From Candidatus Poribacteria bacterium (GTDB taxonomy: Bacteria; Poribacteria; WGA-4E; WGA-3G), in contig PYJD01000016.1 in NCBI GenBank assembly GCA_003635315.1, positions 44,751 through 108,750 of the forward strand: a DNA stretch of 64,000 nt, in the 5' to 3' direction. Within the stretch, counting starts at the first letter, position 1, and every line of letters begins with the position of its first letter. Made by a program: the position numbers and the translations under genes. A model generated the notes under the pieces. It had not been told where the DNA came from and made no database searches. It saw nothing but the letters and a program-made list of their open reading frames with translations. Shown one piece after another: positions 9,556 through 18,366 of the stretch.

Positions 9556-11028
9556 ATGAATAAACAAAACCATCCAAACATAGTTTTCATTATGGCAGAC
9601 GATATGGGTTATGGTGACGTAGGATGTTATAACCCAGACTCGAAAATACCTACCCCTAATATGGATCAACTTGCTCAAGAGGGGATTCGATGTACTGACG
9701 CACATTCCCCATCTGCAGTCTGTACACCTACACGGTATGGAGTTCTGACGGGCAGATACTGTTGGCGAAGTCGATTAAAACGGGGCGTACTTTACGGATA
9801 CGAACCCCCATTAATCGAACCAGATCGTTTGACAGTTGCTAATCTACTCAGAGATGTAGGATACAATACAGCATGTGTAGGCAAATGGCATTTAGGTCTT
9901 GGTTTCTCTACTAAAGCTGGGTATGATTTTGATTTCAATGCTCCTTTACCATGGTCTAATGCAGGTCGTGAGTTAGAAGAAAATATTGACTTTTCAGCAC
10001 CATTGACTGGTGGACCAATTGACCTTGGATTTGACTATTTTTATGGTAATTCAGGATGTCCAACTTGCCAACCACCTTATGGCTTCATTGAAGATGATCG
10101 TTTTGTTAAGATTCCAAACCACTACCATGAAGTTCCAGAATTTACCAGTCGTCCGGGTATGATGACTGCAGATTGGGAGCATAAAGATGCAGACCCGATT
10201 ATCGCGGCAAAGGCAGTAGAGTATATTGAGAAACATACTGAATCAGAAGATCCATTTTTCCTATATTTATCCCCATCTGCCCCGCATGAGCCTTGTACGG
10301 AAGAGGTAGTTCCAGAATTTGCACGGGGTCAGAGTGATGCTGGACCTCGCGGTGATCTTGTCTGGTTAGTTGACTGGATGGTAGGTGAAGTGATGAAGGC
10401 TTTGGATAGGACTAACAAAACAGAAAACACATTGATCTTTGTCACAAGTGATAACGGTGCATTACCAGGTGATCGAATTCAAGGAGACAATAGTCCTATG
10501 CCATATCATCTATATAATCACAAATCCTGCGGAGATTGGCGTGGCTATAAAGCGCATATATGGGAAGGAGGACATCGTGAACCGTTGATAGCAAGATGGC
10601 CAGGAGTTATTAGAGCAAATACTGAAACTGATGCGTTAATTTGCCTAACCGACCTTATGGCAACTTGTGCAGCAATAGTCGGGACAGATGTCCCAAACGA
10701 TGCTGGACAGGATAGTTGTAATATCCTTCCCAATTTACTTGGTGAACAACCTGAAGAGTCTATCCGTCAGGCAATTGTTCATCATTCAAGTAATGGTGTG
10801 TTTTCTATAAGACATAATGCGTGGAAAATGATTCTGGAAACACAAGGATCGGGAGGATGGCCTCCACCACGAGGTGAAGGACCAAAACCGGGAACTTCTG
10901 GACAGTTGTACCATATATTTGATGACCCTGGGGAAACAGATAATCTGTGGGAAAAACATCCTTCCGTAGTAAAAGAATTGACATCATTACTTAGAAAGTT
11001 TGAACAACAAGGACACAGCAGACTATAA
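9556..11028 (+). CDS. Type I sulfatase (formylglycine-dependent), predicted
   Basis: A 490-residue member of the alkaline-phosphatase-like sulfatases. The N-terminus has the metal pair D15-D16 in MADDMGYGD. The modification motif is C56-T-P-T-R60 (C-x-P-x-R), whose Cys would be converted to formylglycine by a maturase not seen in this window. GKWHLGLG (about 114-121) and the late FVTSDNGA metal segment complete the active site. No signal peptide is evident, so it may act in the cytoplasm or use another export route. The substrate is unknown; sulfated polysaccharide fragments are likely. The PhyH-like gene follows 12 bases later. Confidence 0.93.
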   Translation: MNKQNHPNIVFIMADDMGYGDVGCYNPDSKIPTPNMDQLAQEGIRCTDAHSPSAVCTPTRYGVLTGRYCWRSRLKRGVLYGYEPPLIEPDRLTVANLLRDVGYNTACVGKWHLGLGFSTKAGYDFDFNAPLPWSNAGRELEENIDFSAPLTGGPIDLGFDYFYGNSGCPTCQPPYGFIEDDRFVKIPNHYHEVPEFTSRPGMMTADWEHKDADPIIAAKAVEYIEKHTESEDPFFLYLSPSAPHEPCTEEVVPEFARGQSDAGPRGDLVWLVDWMVGEVMKALDRTNKTENTLIFVTSDNGALPGDRIQGDNSPMPYHLYNHKSCGDWRGYKAHIWEGGHREPLIARWPGVIRANTETDALICLTDLMATCAAIVGTDVPNDAGQDSCNILPNLLGEQPEESIRQAIVHHSSNGVFSIRHNAWKMILETQGSGGWPPPRGEGPKPGTSGQLYHIFDDPGETDNLWEKHPSVVKELTSLLRKFEQQGHSRL

Positions 11029-11040
11029 GGATATCTTAAA

Positions 11041-11871
11041 ATGGTTAATACCGAATCACTGTTCCGTATATCTGAACCCTCTACTGAAGATCTTAATTCA
11101 TTTCATAATGATGGATATATTGCATATCCAGATGTATTTACAGACGATGGCAGAGAAGGATTAATTGAAGAGATTACACATCAGTTTGAACCGACACGTG
11201 AGTATATTGAATCATTGAATAATGGAGAACACCCAGAACGATCTTATTTTATTCGTCCCTGGAATGAACGTAGGGAATATAGCGATCGACTGATTGATGA
11301 TCCATTTATTACTACATTACTGAGTGCTACTATTGACAATGCATATCACTTTTGCCATTCTGCCTTAAACATAGCACCCCGCGGAATTGGACCGATTGGA
11401 TACCATCAGGACCATCACCATTGGAAACACGAGAATCCAGTCAACCATGCCGAACGTGATAACTACTATATACAGATACTATATTACCCTAATGGATTTA
11501 GCAGAGGTGATAGGAACCTTAAGGTGATAGCGGGAAGTCACCGAGTCGCGCCAACACAGGAAGCCACCCCTGAACGGATGCTTGCTGGTGAGTTTGACGA
11601 GGAGGCGGGTTGCAAATTGGAAGAAAGACGACTGGACTTACCACCCGGTAGTATGGTCTATATTAACGCACGTATCTTTCATGCAGTAGAATCCAAACCA
11701 ATTGATTCCTCCCAACTATTTCGTATCTTCGTCATAGATATTTTTAAGGAAATAGGACCTCCACATCGTTATACCCAAGAAATTCCTACCGAATGGATAG
11801 AAAATGCCACACCAGAACGTAAGAAATTATTTGATAGGGAAGGTTATACGGAAGGGTGCTGGACTCCATAA
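11041..11871 (+). CDS. Phytanoyl-CoA dioxygenase (PhyH) family protein
   Basis: A 276-residue Fe(II)/2-oxoglutarate-dependent oxygenase. The facial triad is visible: H122-x-D124 in GYHQDHHHW, and distal H214 in RIFHAVE, followed by R228 (LFRIF), which would hold 2-oxoglutarate. The N-terminal FHNDGYIAYPDVF is typical of PhyH. Substrates in this family are very diverse and cannot be read here. It is tightly placed between two sulfatase genes, so it probably acts on the same compound or its breakdown products. Confidence 0.9.
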   Translation: MVNTESLFRISEPSTEDLNSFHNDGYIAYPDVFTDDGREGLIEEITHQFEPTREYIESLNNGEHPERSYFIRPWNERREYSDRLIDDPFITTLLSATIDNAYHFCHSALNIAPRGIGPIGYHQDHHHWKHENPVNHAERDNYYIQILYYPNGFSRGDRNLKVIAGSHRVAPTQEATPERMLAGEFDEEAGCKLEERRLDLPPGSMVYINARIFHAVESKPIDSSQLFRIFVIDIFKEIGPPHRYTQEIPTEWIENATPERKKLFDREGYTEGCWTP

Positions 11872-11955
11872 TAGAGTTGAGAATTCTTGTAAAATATATC
11901 CATTCAGTGTCATCCCTAAATACAGGGAACTTTGTGAAAAAAGTAAGGAATATAC

Positions 11956-13569
11956 ATGTCCACATCTAAAACTCAAGATCGACCAAATATCTTATGGATT
12001 TCGTTAGAGGATACAACACCAAGATTTGGCTGTTATGGCGATTCTATTGCTCGTACCCCGAATATAGATGAACTTGCTGCAGGTGGTTGTCGGTATCCCA
12101 ATGCTTTTTCTACCGCCGGTGTTTGTGCGCCAAGTCGTTCTGCAATCATAACTGGGATGTATCAAACCTCTATTGGTACACACCATATGCGGACAGGACA
12201 TACAAATAACAATACACCGGATATGCCAACACCCTATTCGGCTGTACCTCCCCCTTATGTGAAGACCTTTACAGAATACCTTAGAGGTGCTGGTTATTAT
12301 TGTAGCAATAATAGTAAGACAGATTATCAATTTACTCCACCTGTGACTGCATGGGATGACTGTAGTAATGAAGGTCATTGGCGTAATCGTGAAAGTGGTC
12401 AGCCATTCTTCTCCGTTTTCAATCCAACAGTTACCCATGAAAGTGGTATGTGGGAACGTAACGAAAGACCTTTAACAACCAATCCTGATGAAGTAGAACT
12501 ACCTCCATACTTACCGGATACTCGAAGATCGCGTGAAGCGTTGGCACGGCACTATGATAACCTTTCAATAGCGGATGCACGTGTTGGTGAGTTATTGGGT
12601 GAATTAGAAGAAGATGGTCTCACAGAAAATACAATTGTATTTTTATGGAGTGACCATGGAGAAGGACTCCCACGAGGCAAACGATGGCCGTATGATGCTG
12701 GTATCCAGATTCCTTTGATCGTCAGGTGGAATGGTGAAGTAAGTCCTGGTAGTGTCAATGAACAATTAGTCAGTTTAATTGATCTTGGACCTACGGTTCT
12801 GTCGTTATGTGGTGTGGAAGCACCACAACATTTACAAGGACAACCATTTCTGGGACCGGATATGGTTGAGCGGGATTATATCTTTGCTACAAGGGATCGG
12901 TATGATGAGTCCTATGATATGATTCGTGCTGTACGCGATAGTAAGTATAAATATATTCGAAATTACTATCCTGAGAAACCGTATCTGCTTTGGATTCCTT
13001 ATCGAAATCGCCATCCTATAATGCAAGAGATGTGGCGCCTATATGCCGAAGGTAAACTGGATGGAGACCAATCTATCATGTTCCAATATCCACGTCCTGC
13101 TGAAGAATTATATGATGTGGAAAACGATAAATATGAACTGAATAATTTGGTTGAAGATGAGACATATACAGTTGTACTTGACCGAATGCGGAACACCCTG
13201 GCAGAATGGCAATCTGACTTCGGTGATATGGGAAATATTTCTGAAGAACAGATGGTTGCACAATGGTATCCGAACGGAATCCAACCAGAAACTGCATCCC
13301 CTATTTTTATACCGATAAACGCTTCCAACCCAGGTATGGAAACTACACAAGAATCAGGAGAGTGGGAAGCCCCTCTGCTTTTACAACTGCATTGTTCCAC
13401 ACATGGGGCATCCATCGCTTATACTACTGAGAATGGAGATGATGTCAGATGGCAGTTATACACCGAACCGTTGCGTTTACCGAAAGGTGAAACAACAGTA
13501 AGGACTAAGGCTATACGAATAGGATATAAAGAGAGTGAAGAGAATTCGCTGAGTTTTAGAGTTATATAA
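11956..13569 (+). CDS. Type I sulfatase with C-terminal chitobiase-like domain
   Basis: A 537-residue sulfatase. The formylglycine motif is C57-A-P-S-R61. The first metal segment is SLEDTTP, with Glu-Asp instead of Asp-Asp, as in heparan N-sulfatase-like members. VFLWSDHGEG provides the later metal and His residues. After the sulfatase fold, about residues 440-537 form an extra beta domain (SIAYTTENGDD...GETTVRTKAIRIGYKES) resembling the CHB_HEX_C_1 domain found on some secreted hydrolases. AAGGA precedes the ATG. No signal peptide is obvious. It belongs to the same run as the neighbouring sulfatase and PhyH genes. Confidence 0.92.
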   Translation: MSTSKTQDRPNILWISLEDTTPRFGCYGDSIARTPNIDELAAGGCRYPNAFSTAGVCAPSRSAIITGMYQTSIGTHHMRTGHTNNNTPDMPTPYSAVPPPYVKTFTEYLRGAGYYCSNNSKTDYQFTPPVTAWDDCSNEGHWRNRESGQPFFSVFNPTVTHESGMWERNERPLTTNPDEVELPPYLPDTRRSREALARHYDNLSIADARVGELLGELEEDGLTENTIVFLWSDHGEGLPRGKRWPYDAGIQIPLIVRWNGEVSPGSVNEQLVSLIDLGPTVLSLCGVEAPQHLQGQPFLGPDMVERDYIFATRDRYDESYDMIRAVRDSKYKYIRNYYPEKPYLLWIPYRNRHPIMQEMWRLYAEGKLDGDQSIMFQYPRPAEELYDVENDKYELNNLVEDETYTVVLDRMRNTLAEWQSDFGDMGNISEEQMVAQWYPNGIQPETASPIFIPINASNPGMETTQESGEWEAPLLLQLHCSTHGASIAYTTENGDDVRWQLYTEPLRLPKGETTVRTKAIRIGYKESEENSLSFRVI

Positions 13570-13651
13570 GGATTTTTACGTTTTATCGAAAATGTATCAA
13601 AGTAATATTATCATAAATATATCGGTTTTCATATAAGGAGAAAACATACTC

Positions 13652-14746
13652 ATGGCTCAAGAGAAAAATGACAAATATTATGTCTACGTTGGCACATATA
13701 CACATGGAGATAGTGAAGGTATTTATGTATATGAATTAGATAACGAAACGGGTGCTTTAGAATATTCCAGTAAGATTACAGGAGTAGTTAACCCCTCATT
13801 TCTGGATATTCACCCCAGTGGTCGTTATCTATTCTCAGTGAATGAGATTGGAGATTTTGAAGGTAAGGCAAGTGGTGCTGTTACAGCATTTTACATCCAT
13901 GATAGTACCGGGGAGCTAAGTTTCCTTAACCAACAAGCAACAGGTGGAGGAGCACCGTGTCATGTGAGTATAGATGATACAGGTAAATACCTACTTGTTG
14001 CAAACTATGGTGGTGGTAGTGTTGCTGCTTTTCCAATTGGAAAAGATGGTAGATTGGATGAGGCTTCAAGTTTTGTCCAACATCAGGGATCAAGTGTTAA
14101 TGAGAGTCGACAAACGGCACCTCATGCGCATGCGATTATGATTGATGGCAGCAATCAATATGCTTTTTCACCTGATCTTGGACTGGATAAAATACTGATC
14201 TATAAAATTGACTTAGAAAATGGCAAACTAATACCTAATAAGCAACCTTGGGTACGGGTTCACCCAGGTGCAGGTCCACGTCATCTTGATTTTCATCCTA
14301 ATGGCAATTTTGCGTATGTTATTAATGAATTAGATTCAACATTCACAGCATTTCGCTATGATGAAGATGGAGGATCACTCACAGAAATTCAGACTCTTTC
14401 TACACTTCCAGAGGACTTTGACGGTACGAGCCACTGTGCTGATATTCATGTCCATCCATCGGGTAAGTTCTTATATGGATCAAATCGCGGACATGATAGT
14501 ATTGCTATATGTGCAATTGATGAAAAATCAGGTATGTTGGACTACATCGGATGTGAATCTACGCGGGGACAAACACCGCGTAATTTCGGACTGAATCCCG
14601 ATGGAACACTTCTTTTAGCTGCGAATCAACAGACTAACAACATAGTTTCATTTTCGGTTGATGAAGAAACGGGTCAGTTAACTGAAACAGGTAATGTTGC
14701 TGAAGTACCATCACCAGTCTGTTTAAAGATGCTACCAATAAGTTAG
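13652..14746 (+). CDS. Lactonase family seven-bladed beta-propeller (6-phosphogluconolactonase-like)
   Basis: A 364-residue protein with repeated propeller blades of the type LDIHPSGRYLFSVNE, VSIDDTGKYLLVANYGGG, LDFHPNGNFAYVINE, IHVHPSGKFLYGSNRG and NPDGTLLLAANQQTNN. This is the pattern of the Pgl/YbhE lactonase family, which opens sugar lactones such as 6-phosphogluconolactone. A lactone would be the natural product of the Gfo/Idh dehydrogenase at the head of this cluster, so this is a plausible second step. AAGGAG at 13637-13642 supports the start. It ends ahead of a strong bidirectional hairpin. Confidence 0.92.
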   Translation: MAQEKNDKYYVYVGTYTHGDSEGIYVYELDNETGALEYSSKITGVVNPSFLDIHPSGRYLFSVNEIGDFEGKASGAVTAFYIHDSTGELSFLNQQATGGGAPCHVSIDDTGKYLLVANYGGGSVAAFPIGKDGRLDEASSFVQHQGSSVNESRQTAPHAHAIMIDGSNQYAFSPDLGLDKILIYKIDLENGKLIPNKQPWVRVHPGAGPRHLDFHPNGNFAYVINELDSTFTAFRYDEDGGSLTEIQTLSTLPEDFDGTSHCADIHVHPSGKFLYGSNRGHDSIAICAIDEKSGMLDYIGCESTRGQTPRNFGLNPDGTLLLAANQQTNNIVSFSVDEETGQLTETGNVAEVPSPVCLKMLPIS

Positions 14747-14792
14747 TATACAATTTTGGTAATAATTACCTATATGAAAACTCCAACTGTGA

Positions 14793-14828
14793 GGAAATAC
14801 AGATTACAATCTCAGTATCTGTATTTCC
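14793..14828. terminator. Bidirectional Rho-independent terminator candidate
   Basis: A perfect 12-base stem, GGAAATACAGAT (14793-14804) with ATCTGTATTTCC (14817-14828), lies between the convergent lactonase and DCL-like genes. A T-rich stretch (ATTTAATTTT) follows on the plus strand. The minus-strand side lacks a clear T-run. Confidence 0.75.
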
Positions 14829-14830
14829 AT

Positions 14831-15310
14831 TTAATTTTGATCCTTTTTTTCAGTTAATAGTTTTTGCATTTTTGCAATTTCCCTACCAAGTTCATTATAT
14901 AAAGAAATAATTTGCTTAAGTTGAGTATTTATACCAGTAGATTGAGTAGAAACATTCTTTTGTACATTAGATTTCTTTTGTACTTTAGGTTTCTTTTGTT
15001 CAACAGGTTGGTTTTTCTTTGTCCAAGCTGAGAGACATTTCTTGATACTAAACGTATTCTCAGATTCATCATCAAGTACGACAGTAAATGCGCGTGCACC
15101 TGCCTCTGCATGTTTTCCAACCTTAATATGCTGTATCGACTTCCCACCAGTTTTATCATCTGCTTCGGGATGGCATAAGAAGAGTTCAATTAGCATATTG
15201 CTATCATCTTCTGACAATAATTCATCAATAGGGGCATTATTTAGAATATCAAACACAAACTCCCGTAAATCTTTAATTGTTTCAAATGTCTTTCCAGCAA
15301 TTTCAACCAT
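14831..15310 (-). CDS. DCL/DUF3223 family protein with coiled-coil tail
   Basis: A 159-residue protein whose first 95 residues match the DCL/DUF3223 family, named after a plant chloroplast rRNA-processing protein. Typical pieces are ILNNAPIDELLSEDDSNML, ELFLCHPEADDKTGGKSI, the core HIKVGKHAEAGARAFTVV and TFSIKKCL. A Lys/Gln/Val-rich spacer (KPKVQKKSNVQKN) follows at about 107-122, then a predicted helix that looks coiled (about 128-155). The bacterial function is unknown; RNA binding is a guess from the plant family. AAAGGAG lies eight bases before the ATG. It is probably monocistronic. Confidence 0.72.
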   Translation of the reverse strand: MVEIAGKTFETIKDLREFVFDILNNAPIDELLSEDDSNMLIELFLCHPEADDKTGGKSIQHIKVGKHAEAGARAFTVVLDDESENTFSIKKCLSAWTKKNQPVEQKKPKVQKKSNVQKNVSTQSTGINTQLKQIISLYNELGREIAKMQKLLTEKKDQN

Positions 15311-15380
15311 TATAAATCTCCTTTGTTTGATAATTTCAGTTTTTTGGTAGATTCTGTAATAGATTCATCTATATTTTTTA

Positions 15381-15439
15381 GAAGTGATTTCCGATTCACG
15401 ACCAAACACTGTAGACGCGAATTGTAGTTCCCTTCTACA
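15381..15439. repeat. Degenerate copy of the GTAGGAG palindromic repeat
   Basis: This intergenic segment aligns by eye to the better copy at 48903-48966, sharing TCCGATTC, CGA-CAAAC and TTCCCT-CTACA blocks with several substitutions. Its arms no longer pair well, so it looks like a decayed member of the family. Confidence 0.55.
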
Positions 15440-15456
15440 TATCAAACGAATACCAC

Positions 15457-17061
15457 CTATCTCTGCTGTCTTCGTTGTCTTCGATGTTCCTGTAGTTTAT
15501 CCCATGGATAGATAAAACAACGTTCAGCCCAATCTTGATATATACTATCTAATTCCTGAACCATTTGAGGGTTTTTGTCAGCAAGGTTGTTGATCTCGGT
15601 ACGTTCATCTTGTAGATTGTATAGTTCCCAATCTCCAGGGAATCGGCAGACTAATTTCCAATCATCGCGACGAACAGCACAATTCCCTTCGTGTTCCCAC
15701 AGTAGGATATCTTTTCCATTGTCTTTTCCATCAAAAATAGGTAATAGACTTGTACCTTCCAAAGGTAAAATAGGTTTACCATCGTGCTCTTCTGGATAGG
15801 ATGCTCCAGATACCTCCAGACAGGTAGCCATGATGTCAGGAAGTTGTCCGGGTTGATGTCTTAATTCACCCCCATTTTTAATAGCATCAGGCCAATGTAC
15901 AATTAATGGTGTTGCGATTCCACCTTCATGTACCCAATGTTTATATAAACGGAAAGGTGTATTTGAGAGATTTGCCCAAGGTACACCATAACTCTGATAT
16001 GTAGTTTCGGGACCGGGCATAATACTTGGGTCATTCCCCCGGTAGACAGGTTGTCCGTCGGAAGTTGTTTCTGTGCTGATAAGCGAACCACTATCGCGTT
16101 TTGCAGGAGGACCACCCAATTCTTCAGCACATCCTCCATTATCTGCCAAGAACATGATGAGCGTATTATCCAATTCCCCTGTTTCTTCAAGTGCGTCGAT
16201 GATTCTTCCGATCCCAGCATCCATTCTTGTGATTTGTGCTGCATAGACTTCCATACGTCGTTGGTTCCACTCTTTATATTCTGCCTCTTCCCAAGGTAGT
16301 TGTGATGCGTCACGATCGGTAAGTTTCCAGGATTCATCCAGAATCTTCATTTCCCGCATTCTTGATAGACGTTCTTCTCGTAATTCATCCCAACCAGTAG
16401 CGAATCGTCCATTGTATGGTGCGATATCCTCATCATGAGCATGTAGTGGCCAATGGGGTGCTGTATATGCGACATAGGTAAAAAACGGAGAATCTGCTTT
16501 CTTATGATGATGATCATGGATATACTTAACAGCTTCATCACTCACAGCATCAGTAAAGAAATATCCTTCAGATAGGTCATCACTGTTTAACTGAGTGTTG
16601 TTTCTTGTAAGTGTTCTGGGTTTCCAAAAGTTGGCAGCTCCAGTGATAATCCCATAGAATTCATCGAATCCGCGTTGACAGGGCCAACTATGTTTAGGAC
16701 CGTCTGGACCGGTGTGTCTGGAGATATGCCATTTTCCGCTCATATATGTCCCGTAGCCTTCTGTACGGAGGGCATCTGCAATTGTGATACAACGGTCATT
16801 TAGATCCCCTCTATAACCCTCTAATCCGTCATCACCCATCATATGTCCAACCCCAGTCTGATGTGGATGAAGACCTGTAAGCATTGAGGCACGGGAAGGA
16901 CAACACCTTGCGGTATTATAGAATTGTGTAAATCGAAGACCACCAGAAGCAAGATTGTTTAGGTTTGGGGTGTTGACTTCTCCACCATAACAACCCAGAT
17001 CAGAAAAACCCATATCGTCATTTAGAATTAGAACGATATTCGGTTTTTTATTTTCACTCAT
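15457..17061 (-). CDS. Arylsulfatase-like type I sulfatase
   Basis: A 534-residue sulfatase. The metal pair is in LNDDMGFSDLGCYGG (D15-D16). The formylglycine motif is C53-C-P-S-R57, followed by the canonical LTGLHPHQTGVGHM. GKWHI appears at about 109-113 and FLADNGGCAEE near the middle. It ends with the family's C-terminal DWKLVCRFPGDWELYNLQDERTE-type segment. It has no signal peptide, like the other two sulfatases here, and only about 25 to 32 percent of its residues appear shared with them by eye. AAGGAA eight bases upstream fits the ATG. It is encoded opposite to the main sulfatase run. Confidence 0.94.
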   Translation of the reverse strand: MSENKKPNIVLILNDDMGFSDLGCYGGEVNTPNLNNLASGGLRFTQFYNTARCCPSRASMLTGLHPHQTGVGHMMGDDGLEGYRGDLNDRCITIADALRTEGYGTYMSGKWHISRHTGPDGPKHSWPCQRGFDEFYGIITGAANFWKPRTLTRNNTQLNSDDLSEGYFFTDAVSDEAVKYIHDHHHKKADSPFFTYVAYTAPHWPLHAHDEDIAPYNGRFATGWDELREERLSRMREMKILDESWKLTDRDASQLPWEEAEYKEWNQRRMEVYAAQITRMDAGIGRIIDALEETGELDNTLIMFLADNGGCAEELGGPPAKRDSGSLISTETTSDGQPVYRGNDPSIMPGPETTYQSYGVPWANLSNTPFRLYKHWVHEGGIATPLIVHWPDAIKNGGELRHQPGQLPDIMATCLEVSGASYPEEHDGKPILPLEGTSLLPIFDGKDNGKDILLWEHEGNCAVRRDDWKLVCRFPGDWELYNLQDERTEINNLADKNPQMVQELDSIYQDWAERCFIYPWDKLQEHRRQRRQQR

Positions 17062-17158
17062 AAATTAATTCCTTTCTTTTATATTCCTTAGTCATAGTTG
17101 CCCCATTTGATGTTGGGAGAGTTTATAGTAAACATTTGATTTAATTAAACACTTTACT

Positions 17159-17202
17159 TGTAGGAGTGTCCACCTGCTCGCGACCGGGAGATCGCTCCTA
17201 CA
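17159..17202. repeat. GTAGGAG palindromic repeat
   Basis: TGTAGGAG (17159-17166) is the exact reverse complement of CTCCTACA (17195-17202). The centre, CTCGCGACCGGGAGATCG, is related to the GATCTCCGATTCGCGA part of the copy at 48903-48966. It is a member of a dispersed short palindromic family, REP-like in form. Confidence 0.75.
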
Positions 17203-17398
17203 GAAGAGTTGCGGGATGCGAACAAATGTTGTGCCAATAGAAAATGTCGTATTAATTTTATTGTTCACTATAATATAATACCAATTCTATTAATTATTAT
17301 CTCATTACCGGTTGTTAGAAATGAAACTGGGAAAGCACAAACTAACAGTTTATGCTACAACAATGAGACTTTTTAAATTAGAAATTGTATAAGAATTC

Positions 17399-17811
17399 AT
17401 AGTCGTGAATTCAATTTTTAATCCTAATATACGGACAACTAATAAGGTGCAAAACAGACCCTTTAATCCTAAATTCCCTGATGATAAATCGTGAAAAAGT
17501 TGACTTTTTCCCAGTGCGAAAAAGTGTCGAAAAAGTGCAAAAAGTTACACTTTTTGACACATTGTGTGTCATTGAAATTGGTGTAAATTACCCCTCTAAC
17601 CTCTGTCATAGCCTGACTTTACTCCACTTTGGATTGACTTTATAAGAATTTCTAAAAAGTGTGATTTTGTGTTTTTCTTGTCCTTGCGGATTTTGACAAT
17701 TCCAACCTGTGTAATATAGTTGATTTTTCGACATAAAGATTATTTTGTATTTAGGATCGTTTTTGTAGATAGTCATCATTTATTTCTCTTATTTTATATC
17801 TAATAAGTTGC
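17399..17811 (+). repeat. 410-bp dispersed repeat, copy 1
   Basis: This stretch aligns almost end to end with 50625-51050 in the same orientation. Long identical blocks include TTTTTAATCCTAATATAC, CCTTTAATCCTAAATTC, GTTACACTTTTTGACACATT and TGTATTTAGGATCGTTTTTG. It contains a conserved hairpin (AAAAAGTG...CACTTTTT near 17533-17556) and, on the minus strand, a short open frame. It has no clear terminal inverted repeats or target duplication. It could be a decayed mobile element, a non-autonomous repeat or a structured RNA. Confidence 0.85.
17606..17779 (-). CDS. Short open frame inside the 410-bp repeat
   Basis: The reading starts MMTIYKNDPKYKIIF and ends NPKWSKVRL, 57 codons, basic and aromatic-rich. 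It is worth listing because copy 2 of the repeat (50823-51013) encodes closely similar peptide pieces: IYKNDPKYK at the start and KHKITLF-NSYKVN-KW-KV-L at the end. There a frameshift and a stop separate them. A weak AAGAGA lies upstream. I do not recognise the family. It may be a gene remnant carried by the repeat rather than a functional gene. Confidence 0.3.
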   Translation of the reverse strand: MMTIYKNDPKYKIIFMSKNQLYYTGWNCQNPQGQEKHKITLFRNSYKVNPKWSKVRL

Positions 17812-17819
17812 CTTAATGG

Positions 17820-18143
17820 ATACTATAGTTTGGACAATTTTCATAAATTCTTTATCAACTGTATACATACACCTTTCGCACCGCTGGTGCTCGGTTACTT
17901 GGGGCATTTACGTTTCTACACACCTTCCGCACCGCTGGTGCTGCCGATTTAGTCCATAGTAATCTTTTTCGTCAAGTATCAGGTTGTGGCTTAACTCATC
18001 TTAATAAGTAGTTTTCAAACAACAGTCTGGTAAATGCTATCTAACATTAAAACCCAAGCACCAGTAGTTAGGGATGAATCTAAACATAAAGAATAGACTT
18101 TCATGTCTTTGTCTAATTCTTAAAACTGTCCAAACTATAGTAT
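17820..18143. mobile_element. MITE-like element with 17-bp terminal inverted repeats
   Basis: ATACTATAGTTTGGACA (17820-17836) is the exact reverse complement of TGTCCAAACTATAGTAT (18127-18143), 324 bases end to end, with partial matching continuing inwards (TTTT-x-A-x-AA). The ends can be read as CTATAGTTTGGACA flanked by TA on both sides, the target duplication expected for the IS630/Tc1-mariner group. There is no transposase inside. The interior holds two copies of CGCACCGCTGGTGCT (17878-17892 and 17929-17943), each a small palindrome. It adjoins the 410-bp repeat. Confidence 0.75.
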
Positions 18144-18366
18144 TGTTTTATCTAAAATTATACATTAGCATGAGTATTATATTTATTCTCTATATGTTAT
18201 TGTAACGTATGTTTACTATCCTGTCAACTCTTTTTCATATATGTGATGTATGATCGTTAATATTTCTTCAATCTATTTTTCAATTATATCCTGAGTTGCT
18301 GCCTTGTGGCGTAAACTCTTAGAATGTGCATCTTAATTGCGTCAGTTGGAAGTTCCCGTTACAGAT

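Larger units (their letters stand above)
17062..18366. other. Gene-poor 1.3-kb region made largely of repeats
   Basis: From left to right it contains the upstream region of the sulfatase gene, a short GTAGGAG palindrome, AT-rich sequence without visible signals (17205-17398), a 410-bp dispersed repeat (17399-17811), a MITE-like element (17820-18143) and about 220 AT-rich bases in which I see nothing. The only open frame worth noting is the 57-codon one inside the dispersed repeat. Confidence 0.8.
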
